Source: Geodermatophilus obscurus (GTDB taxonomy: Bacteria; Actinomycetota; Actinomycetes; Mycobacteriales; Geodermatophilaceae). From it: a DNA stretch of 64,000 nt. The translations under genes and the position numbers were made by a program. Below are positions 33,660-41,441 of this stretch, piece after piece (the stretch's first letter is position 1; every line of letters starts with the position of its first letter). The stretch lies in assembly GCF_900143215.1 (NCBI RefSeq), contig NZ_FRDM01000018.1, positions 17,191 to 81,190 on the forward strand. Direction: 5' to 3'. Under the pieces are notes generated by a model. That model searched no databases, was not told where the DNA came from, and saw only the letters and a list, made by a program, of their open reading frames with translations.

Positions 33660-34168
33660 GCCGACTCCTTCGTGGGATGGGGTGGGGCGGGTTCAGTGGG
33701 AGCGACCGGGGTGGGCGCGCTCGCGGCGTGCTCCCGGACGTAGGTCTCGTACAGCTCGAGCAGCACCGCCTTGTGCCGCTCGGAGAGCGACTGGTCGGCG
33801 CGGATCGCCGCCACGGTGTCCGGGTTGCCGCTGCGGCGGTCGAGGATCCCGGCCTGCTCGTACAGCGTCTCCGCCGAGATCTTCAGGCCTCTGGCGATCG
33901 AGGCCAGGATCTCCGCGGACGGCTTGCGCAGTCCGCGCTCCACCTGCGAGAGGTACGGGTTGCTGACGCCGGCCACGCGGGCGAGCTCCCGGAGGGACAC
34001 CCGGGCGGCGTTGCGCTGCTCCCGGATGAACTCCCCGACCTGGGACCCGGTCGCCGAGACCTTGGAGCGCTCAGCGGCGACGGTCTCCGCGACGCTGCCC
34101 GCGAGCTGGTCCACCTTCTCGCGGACGCTCGTCACCTGCTCGCGGACGAACTCGCCGGGGATCTGCAC
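33656..34168 (-). CDS. XRE family regulator (Rv0474-like)
   Basis: 170 residues. An N-terminal segment resembling HBHA's own start (VREQVTSVREKVDQLAGSVAETVAAERSKV) leads into a Cro/C1-type HTH: IREQRNAARVSLRELARVAGVSNPYLSQVERGLRKPSAEILASIARGL. The C-terminal part is a helical segment with a Pro-rich end. It probably controls the downstream HBHA-like gene and itself. GTG 34168 has TAGCGT seven nt upstream, suggesting a leaderless transcript. Confidence 0.87.
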   Translation of the reverse strand: MQIPGEFVREQVTSVREKVDQLAGSVAETVAAERSKVSATGSQVGEFIREQRNAARVSLRELARVAGVSNPYLSQVERGLRKPSAEILASIARGLKISAETLYEQAGILDRRSGNPDTVAAIRADQSLSERHKAVLLELYETYVREHAASAPTPVAPTEPAPPHPTKESA

Positions 34169-34256
34169 GTTGTCGACGCTAGACGCGGGTGCTAGCTATT
34201 GCAAGCGGAGGAGCTAGCACCCGGGCGTGAGACGCCTCACACCCGGCGTGTCGCTG

Positions 34257-35201
34257 TCAGCCGGTCAGCGCCGCGGCGGCCCGCACCTCGCCGACCACGC
34301 CGTCCCCACCCGGGACCGGCGTCACCGCCCAGGCGGCCAACTGCCCCTCCGGGACGCCGAGGTGCCGCAGCCCGGCGCACAGAGCGGGCGTGCGGCCGCG
34401 GTCGCCGCCGTCGTCGAGCTTCAGCGCGACCGCGCCGCGGCCCGGCAGGGCGGCGACGTGCACGCCGTCGGCCCCGCCCTTGACCAGCAGGCCGTCGACG
34501 GCGTGCATCAGGTCGGTGTCCTCCCGGCCGGTGCCCGCCACGAACCAGGGGTGCGCCCGCATCGCGTCGGCGACCGCCCGGTCGTGCGCACCGGCCGCGG
34601 CCTCGACCAGCGAGGACACCCCCCGGGCCAGGCCGGTCAGCGGCAGTCCGTGCTGCGGGGCACCGCAGCCGTCGACGACGACCGCCGCCACCGGGGTGTC
34701 CGCCGCCTCCCCGAGCCGGGTCTCGATCGCCTGCTGCAGCGGGTGCTCGCGCTCGAGGTACCCCTTCGTGGGCCAGCCGGCGGCGACGCAGGCCGACAGC
34801 ATCGCCGCGTGCTTGCCCGAGCAGTTCATCGCCAGCCGCTCCGGCGCCCGGCCGGCGACCAGCCAGGCGGCGCGGGTGGCCTCGTGCGAGGGCAGCGCCG
34901 GCGGGCAGCCGAGGTCGTCGGGCGAGAGGCCCGCGGCCGTGAGCATGCCGGCGACCAGCTCACGGTGGCCGTCCTCGCCGGAGTGCGAACCGGCACCGAT
35001 GGCCAGCTCCTCCCCCGAGCGCGGTGTCCAGCCGGCGGCCAGCAGCGCGGTCGCCTGCACCGGCTTGTTCGCCGACCGCGGCAGCACCGGCCGGTCGACG
35101 TCCCCGACCGCGTGCAGCACCGCACCGTCGGGGCCGACGACGACCAGCGAGCCGCGGTGCACCGACTCCAGGAACCCCGAGCGCTCCACCTCCACCAGCA
35201 C
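34257..35201 (-). CDS. Asparaginase (Rhizobium AII type)
   Basis: 314 residues of the thermolabile L-asparaginase II family: VEVERSGFLESVHRGSLVVV, LPRSANKPVQATALLAAG, AIGAGSHSGEDGH, NCSGKHAAMLSACVAAGWPT, VVVDGCGAPQHGLPL. It hydrolyses L-asparagine to aspartate and ammonia. GTG 35201 is preferred: GGAG lies six nt upstream and homology begins there. A TTG at 35282 would extend the protein through the repeat at 35223-35278, which is improbable. Confidence 0.87.
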   Translation of the reverse strand: MLVEVERSGFLESVHRGSLVVVGPDGAVLHAVGDVDRPVLPRSANKPVQATALLAAGWTPRSGEELAIGAGSHSGEDGHRELVAGMLTAAGLSPDDLGCPPALPSHEATRAAWLVAGRAPERLAMNCSGKHAAMLSACVAAGWPTKGYLEREHPLQQAIETRLGEAADTPVAAVVVDGCGAPQHGLPLTGLARGVSSLVEAAAGAHDRAVADAMRAHPWFVAGTGREDTDLMHAVDGLLVKGGADGVHVAALPGRGAVALKLDDGGDRGRTPALCAGLRHLGVPEGQLAAWAVTPVPGGDGVVGEVRAAAALTG

Positions 35202-35222
35202 CGGGTTCTCCGGCCACAGGAG

Positions 35223-35278
35223 GGCCCCCTCGCCCCCCGCCACTCGCGAGCTCGCGGCGGGCCCCCGCGAGAGGGCCG
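35223..35278. repeat. Stop-proximal stem-loop repeat, copy 8
   Basis: Arms GGCCCCCTCGC (35223-35233) and GCGAGAGGGCC (35267-35277), one mismatch, enclosing CCCCCCGCC, the palindromic ACTCGCGAGCTCGCG core and GCGGGC. The right arm touches the stop codon of the RsiG-like gene (35279-35281). Confidence 0.7.
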
Positions 35279-35836
35279 TCAACGGCCCTCGTCGGCGAGC
35301 AGCGCGGCGACGTCGGCCTCGCCGTTGCGGTACCGGCGGCCCAGCTCGGCGGCCAGCCCGTCCATGACCTGCTGCACGCCGCGGCGCCGTTCGGACAGCG
35401 ACCCCTCGGCCGCGGCCAGCGCGCGGGCGGCCTGCTGCAGCTCGGCGTCGGACAGCGCGGGGACCGCGGACAGGTCGACTCCCGGGGTCAGGGACTTGAC
35501 CCAGCTCTCGTAGTCCTCGGGTGCCGCCGGCTGCACCGTCTGGTGCCGGCCCAGGCCGTGCGCGGGACCGCGGCCCTTCTCGGCGAGGATCTCCGGCAGC
35601 AGGTCGACCAGCGAGCGGCCGTCGTGCTCGGCGCGGCGCTGCAGCTCGCGGCGCACGATGTCCAGCCGGCCCTGCAGCAGCCGCCGGGTGTAGGAGAGGT
35701 TGACCTCCTCCTGCTCGGCCTGGCGGCGCAACCGGCGGACGTCGGCCATCGGCCGCTGCACTGCGGCCTCGAGGAAGCCGGGGTCGAGCAGCGCGTCGAC
35801 GGCGGCGCCGCCGGCGCGGGTCGGTTCGGGGGTCAC
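35279..35836 (-). CDS. RsiG-type cyclic-di-GMP-binding anti-sigma factor
   Basis: 185 residues, helical. It contains two copies of the c-di-GMP-binding signature described for Streptomyces RsiG, E(X)3S(X)2R(X)3Q(X)3D: residues E44-S48-R51-Q55-D59 in EVNLSYTRRLLQGRLD and E144-S148-R151-Q155-D159 in EGSLSERRRGVQQVMD. RsiG sequesters the sigma factor WhiG when loaded with c-di-GMP. No sigma gene is adjacent, so the partner is unknown here. GTG 35836 is preceded by GGAGAGG. The window also holds an EAL and a GGDEF enzyme. Confidence 0.85.
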   Translation of the reverse strand: MTPEPTRAGGAAVDALLDPGFLEAAVQRPMADVRRLRRQAEQEEVNLSYTRRLLQGRLDIVRRELQRRAEHDGRSLVDLLPEILAEKGRGPAHGLGRHQTVQPAAPEDYESWVKSLTPGVDLSAVPALSDAELQQAARALAAAEGSLSERRRGVQQVMDGLAAELGRRYRNGEADVAALLADEGR

Positions 35837-35864
35837 GAGCGGGCCTCTCCGGTGGGTCGAGCGG

Positions 35865-36971
35865 TCACCGGGGGATCGTCCCAGACCGGACGGCCTGGAC
35901 CCGTTCACGCGCCGCAGCGACCGTGTCGTCGAGGCCGGCCGGGGCGTCGTCGGGGTCGATCGCGGCGCGGGCGCCGGCCACGGTGAGCTCGGCGTCCATC
36001 GCCACCGACTGCTTCACCAGCGCCAGCGCCACGACGCCGAGCTCGTGGTGGCGGACGACGGAGCCGACCCGGCCGACGTCGCGCGCGCCGAGCTGCACCG
36101 GCGTCCCGGCCTCCGGGAGCTGCTCGGCCAGCCCGTCGAGGTGCAGCAGCACCAGCCGACGCGGTGCCCGGCCCAGGTTGTGCACCCGGGCCACGGTCTC
36201 CTGGCCGCGGTAGCAGCCCTTGGTCAGGTGGACGGCGCTGGTCAGCCAGCCGGTCTCGTTTGGGATGGTGCGGTGGTCGGTGTCGACGCCCAGGCGCGGA
36301 CGGCGGGCCTCGACCCGCAGCGCCTCGTAGCCGTCCACCCCGACGGGCGCGGCCCCCGCGGCCAGCAGCGCGCCGGCGCGGGCCGCCAGCTCACCGCGCG
36401 GCACCAGCAGGTCGACGACGGGGGCACCGTCCCCGACCGGGGGCATGCGGCGCACCCACCCGCCGCCGTCCAGCGCGAGCACCGCGTACCGCGCGACAGG
36501 AACGGGCAGGCCGGCGGTGGCGAGCACGGCGTCGGCCCGGGGCCCGACCAGCGACAGCAGCGCCCAGGCGTCGGTCGCGAGCGCCGGCTCGACGCGGAGC
36601 AGGAACCGCATCCGCTCCAGGTACGTCTGCAGCGCCGCGCCGGTCCCCGGCTCGACGTCGACCCAGGTGGTGCCGGCGATCTCGGCGAGGACCAGGTGGT
36701 GCTCGACGTGCCCGTTCGGGGAGAGCTCCAGGGCCTCGGCGCCGGTGCCGTCGCCGAGCTGCTCGAGGTGCTGGGTGAGCAGGCTGTGCAGCCAGGTCAG
36801 CCGGTCGGCACCGGGGACGACGAGCACGTCGCGGTCGCTGCGGTCGACCAGGCCGGCGCCCTCGGCGAGCTCACGCTGCTCGCGGAGCGGGCTGCCGTAG
36901 TGCGCCGGGACGGACCCGTCCTCCACCGGGACGGCACCGGGGCGCGACAGCAGGGGGCTGGGGGTGGACAT
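35865..36971 (-). CDS. ygfZ: Folate-binding YgfZ/GcvT-like protein
   Basis: 368 residues of the GcvT/YgfZ family that supports Fe-S cluster assembly or repair using a folate. The signature is KGCYRGQETVARVHNLGRAPRRL with the conserved Cys near residue 265; the N-terminal half has LLTQHLEQLGDGTGAEALELSPNGHVEHHLVLAE. Counterpart of Rv0811c. ATG 36971 shares one base with the fur stop codon (TGATG), so translation is coupled to fur. Confidence 0.92.
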   Translation of the reverse strand: MSTPSPLLSRPGAVPVEDGSVPAHYGSPLREQRELAEGAGLVDRSDRDVLVVPGADRLTWLHSLLTQHLEQLGDGTGAEALELSPNGHVEHHLVLAEIAGTTWVDVEPGTGAALQTYLERMRFLLRVEPALATDAWALLSLVGPRADAVLATAGLPVPVARYAVLALDGGGWVRRMPPVGDGAPVVDLLVPRGELAARAGALLAAGAAPVGVDGYEALRVEARRPRLGVDTDHRTIPNETGWLTSAVHLTKGCYRGQETVARVHNLGRAPRRLVLLHLDGLAEQLPEAGTPVQLGARDVGRVGSVVRHHELGVVALALVKQSVAMDAELTVAGARAAIDPDDAPAGLDDTVAAARERVQAVRSGTIPR

Positions 36972-37450
36972 CAGGACTCCGATCCGGGTCGTTCGCGACA
37001 GGCGCGGCACGTCCCCGACAGCGCGACGTGCCCCACGTCCAGCTGGAAACCGAGGTCGGCCGCCAGACGTTCCGCGGCGCCGTCGAGGAGTGCCGGGTCG
37101 ACCGAGGAGATCTGCCCGCAGCCGGCGCAGACCACGTGCAGGTGCGGGCGCTCCGCGGCGTGGTAGACCGGCGCGCCCTTGCCGAGGTGGGTGTGCCACA
37201 CCAGCCCGAGCCGCTCGAGCAGCTCGAGGTTGCGGTAGACCGTCGAGGTGTCCGGCGCCGCGCCGCCCGGGCCCGCCTCCTCGCGCAGCCGGGTGGCGAT
37301 CTCCTCGGGGGTGGCGTGCGCGAGCGCGGCGACCGCGGCGAGCACCCGCTGGCGCTGCGTGGTCAGCCGCAGCCCGCGGGCGCGCAGGCGCTCGGCCAGC
37401 GGCTGGTTCCCCGTCGGTGGGGCGTCGGAGGGCGGGTGCGGGGCGGGCAC
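36971..37450 (-). CDS. Fur family metal-responsive regulator
   Basis: 159 residues: winged helix RLTTQRQRVLAAVAALAHATPEEIATRLREEA...DTSTVYRNLELLERLGLVWHTHLGKGAPVYHAAERPHLHVVCAGCGQISSV and a second C-x2-C pair CRACRERP at the C-terminus, a structural zinc site. It belongs to the Zur/FurB or FurA branch; the sequence alone does not settle which metal it senses. Coupled to ygfZ, which suits an iron or oxidative role. TAGGCT lies seven nt before GTG 37450 (leaderless). Confidence 0.88.
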   Translation of the reverse strand: MPAPHPPSDAPPTGNQPLAERLRARGLRLTTQRQRVLAAVAALAHATPEEIATRLREEAGPGGAAPDTSTVYRNLELLERLGLVWHTHLGKGAPVYHAAERPHLHVVCAGCGQISSVDPALLDGAAERLAADLGFQLDVGHVALSGTCRACRERPGSES

Positions 37451-37627
37451 GCCGTCCAGCCTAGGTCCGTGTCGGACGCGCACCTGTCGACGGAGACGCG
37501 GGCAGGGAGACCGTCCGCCCGGTCGGGAGGCCATCGGAGCCGGGGTCCGCGTGTCGTGACCGCCGAGCAACCATCGAGGGAGGCCGCCCGCGAGCCGATC
37601 CGCCCGCGCGATGCGTCGGGCCTGCGG

Positions 37628-38674
37628 TCAGGGGGCGAGCACCGCGCGGTCACGGCCGGAGCGTTTGGCCCCGTACAGGGCGGCGTCAGCGGCGGCATAG
37701 AGGCCGCGCAGGTCGTTGGCGTGCCGCGGCGCATGGGCGACGCCCACGCTGATCGACAGCGCGAGCCAGGTGCCGTCGGGCAGGCGCAGCGGGGTGGCGC
37801 GGACGGCCTCGACGAGCTGCTCGGCACGAGCGGCCGCATCCTGCGCGGTGCAGCCGCGCAGCAGCACGGCCAGCTCGTCGCCGCCCAGCCGGGCGAGCAC
37901 GGGGTCCCCGGAGCGCGCGTGCGTGCGCAGCACCCCGGCCAGGTGCACCAGCGCGTCGTCGCCGACGGGGTGGCCGTGCACGTCGTTGATCGACTTGAAC
38001 GTGTCGACGTCGAGCAGGATCAGCGCGGTGCCGGCATCCGAGCCGTCGCGCGACCAGGGCGGCGCCAGTGCCGCGGCGAGCGCGTCGTCGAGCACCCGCC
38101 GGCTGACCAGACCGGTGAGGGAGTCCAGGCCCGCCTGCCGCTGGAGAGCTGAGACCAGCCGCGCCATCCGGTTCATGACCTGGACGAGCAGGACGGCGGT
38201 CGAGCCGAGCACGGCGGCGACGAAGACCGCGGCCACCGCCGCGGCCCGAGGCGCCTCCACCACCGCGAGCACCGCCGTGTCGGCGGCCACGGCCAGCACC
38301 GTCACGACCGTGGCGGCCGGCCCGCGCAGCTGCGAGCCGGCGTAGAGCACGCACAGCCCGAACATCGGGTGGGCCAGGGCGATCTCCTCGGGCAGCGCCA
38401 GGGCCACCACCGCGATGGCGCCCACGCCGGCGATCGGGCACAGCCCCCACGCGCCCCAGCGGGTCAACCGGGCGGCGGGCACCAGGTGCAGCACTGCGGC
38501 CCAGGTCAGCAGCGCAGCGACCAGCGCGGCCGCGACCGCGTACCCGGTGCCGGCGATCGGCTGCGGGGCCACGGCGGCGTAGGCGGCGACCAGGCCGGCC
38601 GAGATCGCGAACAACGCGCTCAGCGCACGGCCGGCGAAGACCTCGTCCCGCGGGCGGAGCCACAGCGTGTTCAC
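37628..38674 (-). CDS. Membrane GGDEF domain diguanylate cyclase
   Basis: 348 residues. Six or seven N-terminal transmembrane helices (residues 15-175, e.g. ALFAISAGLVAAYAAVA, LLTWAAVLHLVPA, VFVAAVLGSTAVLLVQVM) followed by a GGDEF domain: DSLTGLVSRRVLDDAL, ILLDVDTFKSINDVHGHPVGDDAL and the active loop ARLGGDELAVLL (GGDEL variant, metal residues intact). An RSGD motif precedes the loop by six residues instead of the five typical of the inhibitory site, so feedback control may be altered. GTG 38674 has GGAGG upstream. Confidence 0.87.
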   Translation of the reverse strand: MNTLWLRPRDEVFAGRALSALFAISAGLVAAYAAVAPQPIAGTGYAVAAALVAALLTWAAVLHLVPAARLTRWGAWGLCPIAGVGAIAVVALALPEEIALAHPMFGLCVLYAGSQLRGPAATVVTVLAVAADTAVLAVVEAPRAAAVAAVFVAAVLGSTAVLLVQVMNRMARLVSALQRQAGLDSLTGLVSRRVLDDALAAALAPPWSRDGSDAGTALILLDVDTFKSINDVHGHPVGDDALVHLAGVLRTHARSGDPVLARLGGDELAVLLRGCTAQDAAARAEQLVEAVRATPLRLPDGTWLALSISVGVAHAPRHANDLRGLYAAADAALYGAKRSGRDRAVLAP

Positions 38675-39190
38675 GCACCCTCCATCGGTCGCCCGGGTAC
38701 CGCGCCCGACGGTCCGCCGTCCGCACGTCACCCGACCGGGTGGTCCGGGTTCGAGGGGCTGCGGGTGTGGCCGCCTGCCAGTGCGGGGCTGAGCCCGCTG
38801 AGTTGCCCCTGTGCCGAGCCGCGGCCGGCAGACCAACCGGACCATGCCTCGGCCGGCACTCGACGACAGACCTGGAGAGGGCGAACAGCACCTGACCCGA
38901 CCACCTGGCCGCTCGCGACGAGCCGTCCGGTTGCGGAACCCGCTACGGCGACGCACCGAAGGCCGCCTGGGAAGTCACCGTCCACCGTTCCGCAGAGGAT
39001 TCGATCAGCGGAACCGGCCGCACCTGAGGTCAGGGGGCAGGTCGGGCGGGCCCAGCGGGCGTGAGCGATGAGGAAGCGCTGGACCTCCTGGACGGCCTCC
39101 GCTGGGGGACCATGACGGCGGCTGTCGCAACCACCCTGATCGGGACCCTCGCGAAGAGCGCGAGGGCGGCCAGTCCACGACGGAGGGCAC
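38675..39190. other. Divergent intergenic region, no convincing gene
   Basis: 516 nt between the diguanylate cyclase and the FAD monooxygenase. A palindrome with arms CCCTCGCG and CGCGAGGG (39146-39166) lies 25 nt upstream of the monooxygenase start and could be an operator. A GTG frame at 39061-39303 reads an initially protein-like stretch (SDEEALDLLDGLRWGTM) but then turns into low-complexity Arg/Gly and overlaps the monooxygenase; I do not call it. Confidence 0.5.
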
Positions 39191-40378
39191 ATGGGACAGG
39201 CTGCTGTCGTCGGGGCCGGTGTCGCGGGCCTGGCCTCGGCCATCTCACTTGCCCGGATCGGGTGGCAGGTCACGGTGCTGGAGCGGTCGCCGGAGCTCGG
39301 TGAGGTCGGGGCAGGCCTCGCCATGACCCCCAACGCCGTGGCCGCGTTCCGCGGGCTCGGCTCCGGGGACGACGACGTCGCCGCGCTCGGGTACCCGACC
39401 TGGGCGGGCGGCATCCGGGACCTGGAGGGCCGGCCGATCCTCGCCCTCCCGGACACCCCCGTCATGCGCCGGCCGGCGGGGCTCATCGGAGTGCACCGCC
39501 GCCGTCTGCACGCCGCGCTGCACCGACGGGCCCTGGCCTGCGGCGTCGGGATCGTCGCCGGCACCCCCGTGACCACCGTGGATCCGGGCGAGCCGGAGGG
39601 GGCGCCCGCCGTTGTCGAGGGACGGGAGGCGGACATCGTCATCGGCGCCGACGGCATGCGCAGTGCCGTGCGAGCGGTGCTGTTCCCGGCGAGCCGCCCG
39701 GTCTACAGCGGGTTCTCGAGCTGGCGGGGCATCGCGCCCGGGGCCCACGGGTCCACGGCGCTGCAGCAGTACTGGGGCCCGCACGCGGAGTTCGGCATCG
39801 TGCGCGTCGCCGATGACGAGACGTACTGGTACGGATACGTCGCCATGCCCGAGCGCACGGTGATCCCCGACGAACTCGGTGCGGCCCGGGAGCGGTTCGC
39901 GGGCTGGGCGAGCCCGGTGCAGGAGGCGATGGCCGCGACGCCGCCCGAGGCGGTCCTGCGGCACGACGTGCACCATCTGCCCGGTGGGCTGCCGCGCTAC
40001 ACGACCGGGCGGGTCGTCATGGTCGGCGACGCCGCCCACGGCACCCTCCCGACGATGGGACAAGGAGCCGCGACAGCGCTGGAGGACGGTCTGTGCGTGG
40101 GCCTCCTCGTCGGCGCCCCCGTCGCAGCAGGCGGGCGGCTGGCCCCCGCCCTGGACGGTTTCGACGCCACCCGCAGGCCCCGATGCCGCGACCTGGCCCG
40201 GGCCTCGGTTGCATCGGGCCGCTTCGGATCCCACCTCGGCGGCGGCTGGCGCCAGACGTTGCGGAACAGCGTCATGCGCCTGACACCGGCCGGCGCCATC
40301 ACGCGCGGGTCCCGTGCCGTGATGGGCTGGACCCCACCCGAGCCCGCATCACCGGTCCTGGGAACGCCGGCCCGCTGA
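39191..40378 (+). CDS. FAD-dependent aromatic-type monooxygenase
   Basis: 395 residues of the group A flavoprotein hydroxylase family. ADP-binding motif VVGAGVAGLASAISLARIGWQVTVLER, the DG motif VIGADGMRSAVR, and the GD motif GRVVMVGDAAHGTLPTMGQGAATALEDG. Uses NAD(P)H and O2 to hydroxylate an unknown, probably aromatic, substrate; similar proteins include 6-hydroxynicotinate and zeaxanthin-type enzymes. ATG 39191 follows GGAGGGC. Not part of an operon. It is one of few genes here without a mycobacterial positional counterpart, perhaps acquired locally. Confidence 0.87.
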   Translation: MGQAAVVGAGVAGLASAISLARIGWQVTVLERSPELGEVGAGLAMTPNAVAAFRGLGSGDDDVAALGYPTWAGGIRDLEGRPILALPDTPVMRRPAGLIGVHRRRLHAALHRRALACGVGIVAGTPVTTVDPGEPEGAPAVVEGREADIVIGADGMRSAVRAVLFPASRPVYSGFSSWRGIAPGAHGSTALQQYWGPHAEFGIVRVADDETYWYGYVAMPERTVIPDELGAARERFAGWASPVQEAMAATPPEAVLRHDVHHLPGGLPRYTTGRVVMVGDAAHGTLPTMGQGAATALEDGLCVGLLVGAPVAAGGRLAPALDGFDATRRPRCRDLARASVASGRFGSHLGGGWRQTLRNSVMRLTPAGAITRGSRAVMGWTPPEPASPVLGTPAR

Positions 40379-40541
40379 GGGACCTGCCTCGCCCTCGACC
40401 CCGCGGCGGCCCGGCCGCTGCGGATCAGCGGCACCGTCACCACGGCGAGAAGACCTTCGGGCAATCACCGACGGCCTCGACCGTGGCCCACCCGTTGACA
40501 TCTCGACGCAGTCGAGCGGCCCCACCTCGGGACGAGGCTCG

Positions 40542-41441
40542 TCAGACGCACTCTGCGGCCCGGGCGAGGGAGCCCAGACCGGCGAGCAGGTCGGCGTAGT
40601 CGGCCACCGGGACGCCGTCCACCGTGGCGCCGGGCAGCCCGGTGACACCGTCGATGGCGCCGGCCGACGTGGCGGCCCCGAGCACCCGGCCGTCGACCTG
40701 CGGGTCCAGCAGCCCGGTGAGGGCGTCGCGGTGCCCGGGGACGAGCCGGGCGAGGCCGGCGACCAGCCCGGCGCAGCCCCAGTTGGAGGTGCCGGCGACG
40801 ACGAGGGCGCCGACGGGCACCCGGCAGGCGATCCGGTCGCCGTGCGCGATGCACGCGGCGACGACGTCGGCGGGCACGTTGCCCATGCCGATCTCGTTGC
40901 CGCCGTCGCCCACCGCCCCGGTGACCAGGCCCGGCAGCGCGAACGCCGCGTGCAGCGGGGCGGTGGAGCCGGTGACGTCGAACCCGCGCATCGTCAGCAC
41001 CCGCCCGTCCGCAGCCGGCCCCAGCCGCTCCACCGCGACCAGGTGCGAGAGGCCGAGCGCGGCCACCCGCGCCCGGACCTGCTCCTCGTCCGCGGACACC
41101 GGCAGCACGTCCAGGCGCCCGGCGCCGAGCACCTCCAGACAGGCGGCGGTCACCTGCGCGCACGGCTCGTCGGTGAGCACCACCGGCTCGGCGCCGAGCA
41201 CGGCCAGCGCGGCGGCAAGGACGGCGGTGCCCACCGGACCATCGGTCTCGGCCGCGGGCGTGGGCGCCCAGGCGATGTGCACGCCCGTCACCAGGCCGAC
41301 GCGGCTGCCGGCGCGACCGGCGGCGGCGAGCTCCCCGGCCAGCTGGTCGAACTGCCCGGGGACGGCGGCGGCCAGCCCGGTGACGTCGCGGGCGCCGGGG
41401 CGCAGCAGCGCCCGTTCGACGTCCGCGAGCCGGCCGCTCAC
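40542..41441 (-). CDS. D-glutamate cyclase-like protein (GLUCM/DUF4392 domain)
   Basis: 299 residues with the family hallmark GAVGDGGNEIGMGNVPADVV near residues 194-213, which belongs to the D-glutamate cyclase domain (DUF4392; animal DGLUCY), and VERLGPAADGRVLTMRGFDVT. Characterised relatives convert D-glutamate to 5-oxo-D-proline. It is the last gene of murD2-murL and coupled to murL by a GTGA overlap (41438-41441). A task in handling free D-glutamate, or an altered role on the muropeptide, is inferred from context. Confidence 0.8.
   Translation of the reverse strand: MSGRLADVERALLRPGARDVTGLAAAVPGQFDQLAGELAAAGRAGSRVGLVTGVHIAWAPTPAAETDGPVGTAVLAAALAVLGAEPVVLTDEPCAQVTAACLEVLGAGRLDVLPVSADEEQVRARVAALGLSHLVAVERLGPAADGRVLTMRGFDVTGSTAPLHAAFALPGLVTGAVGDGGNEIGMGNVPADVVAACIAHGDRIACRVPVGALVVAGTSNWGCAGLVAGLARLVPGHRDALTGLLDPQVDGRVLGAATSAGAIDGVTGLPGATVDGVPVADYADLLAGLGSLARAAECV

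Noticed and set aside
39061..39303. GTG frame of 80 codons before the FAD monooxygenase
   Set aside because: Starts in a protein-like way but soon becomes Arg/Gly-rich, overlaps the monooxygenase by over 110 nt, and has no clear ribosome-binding site.
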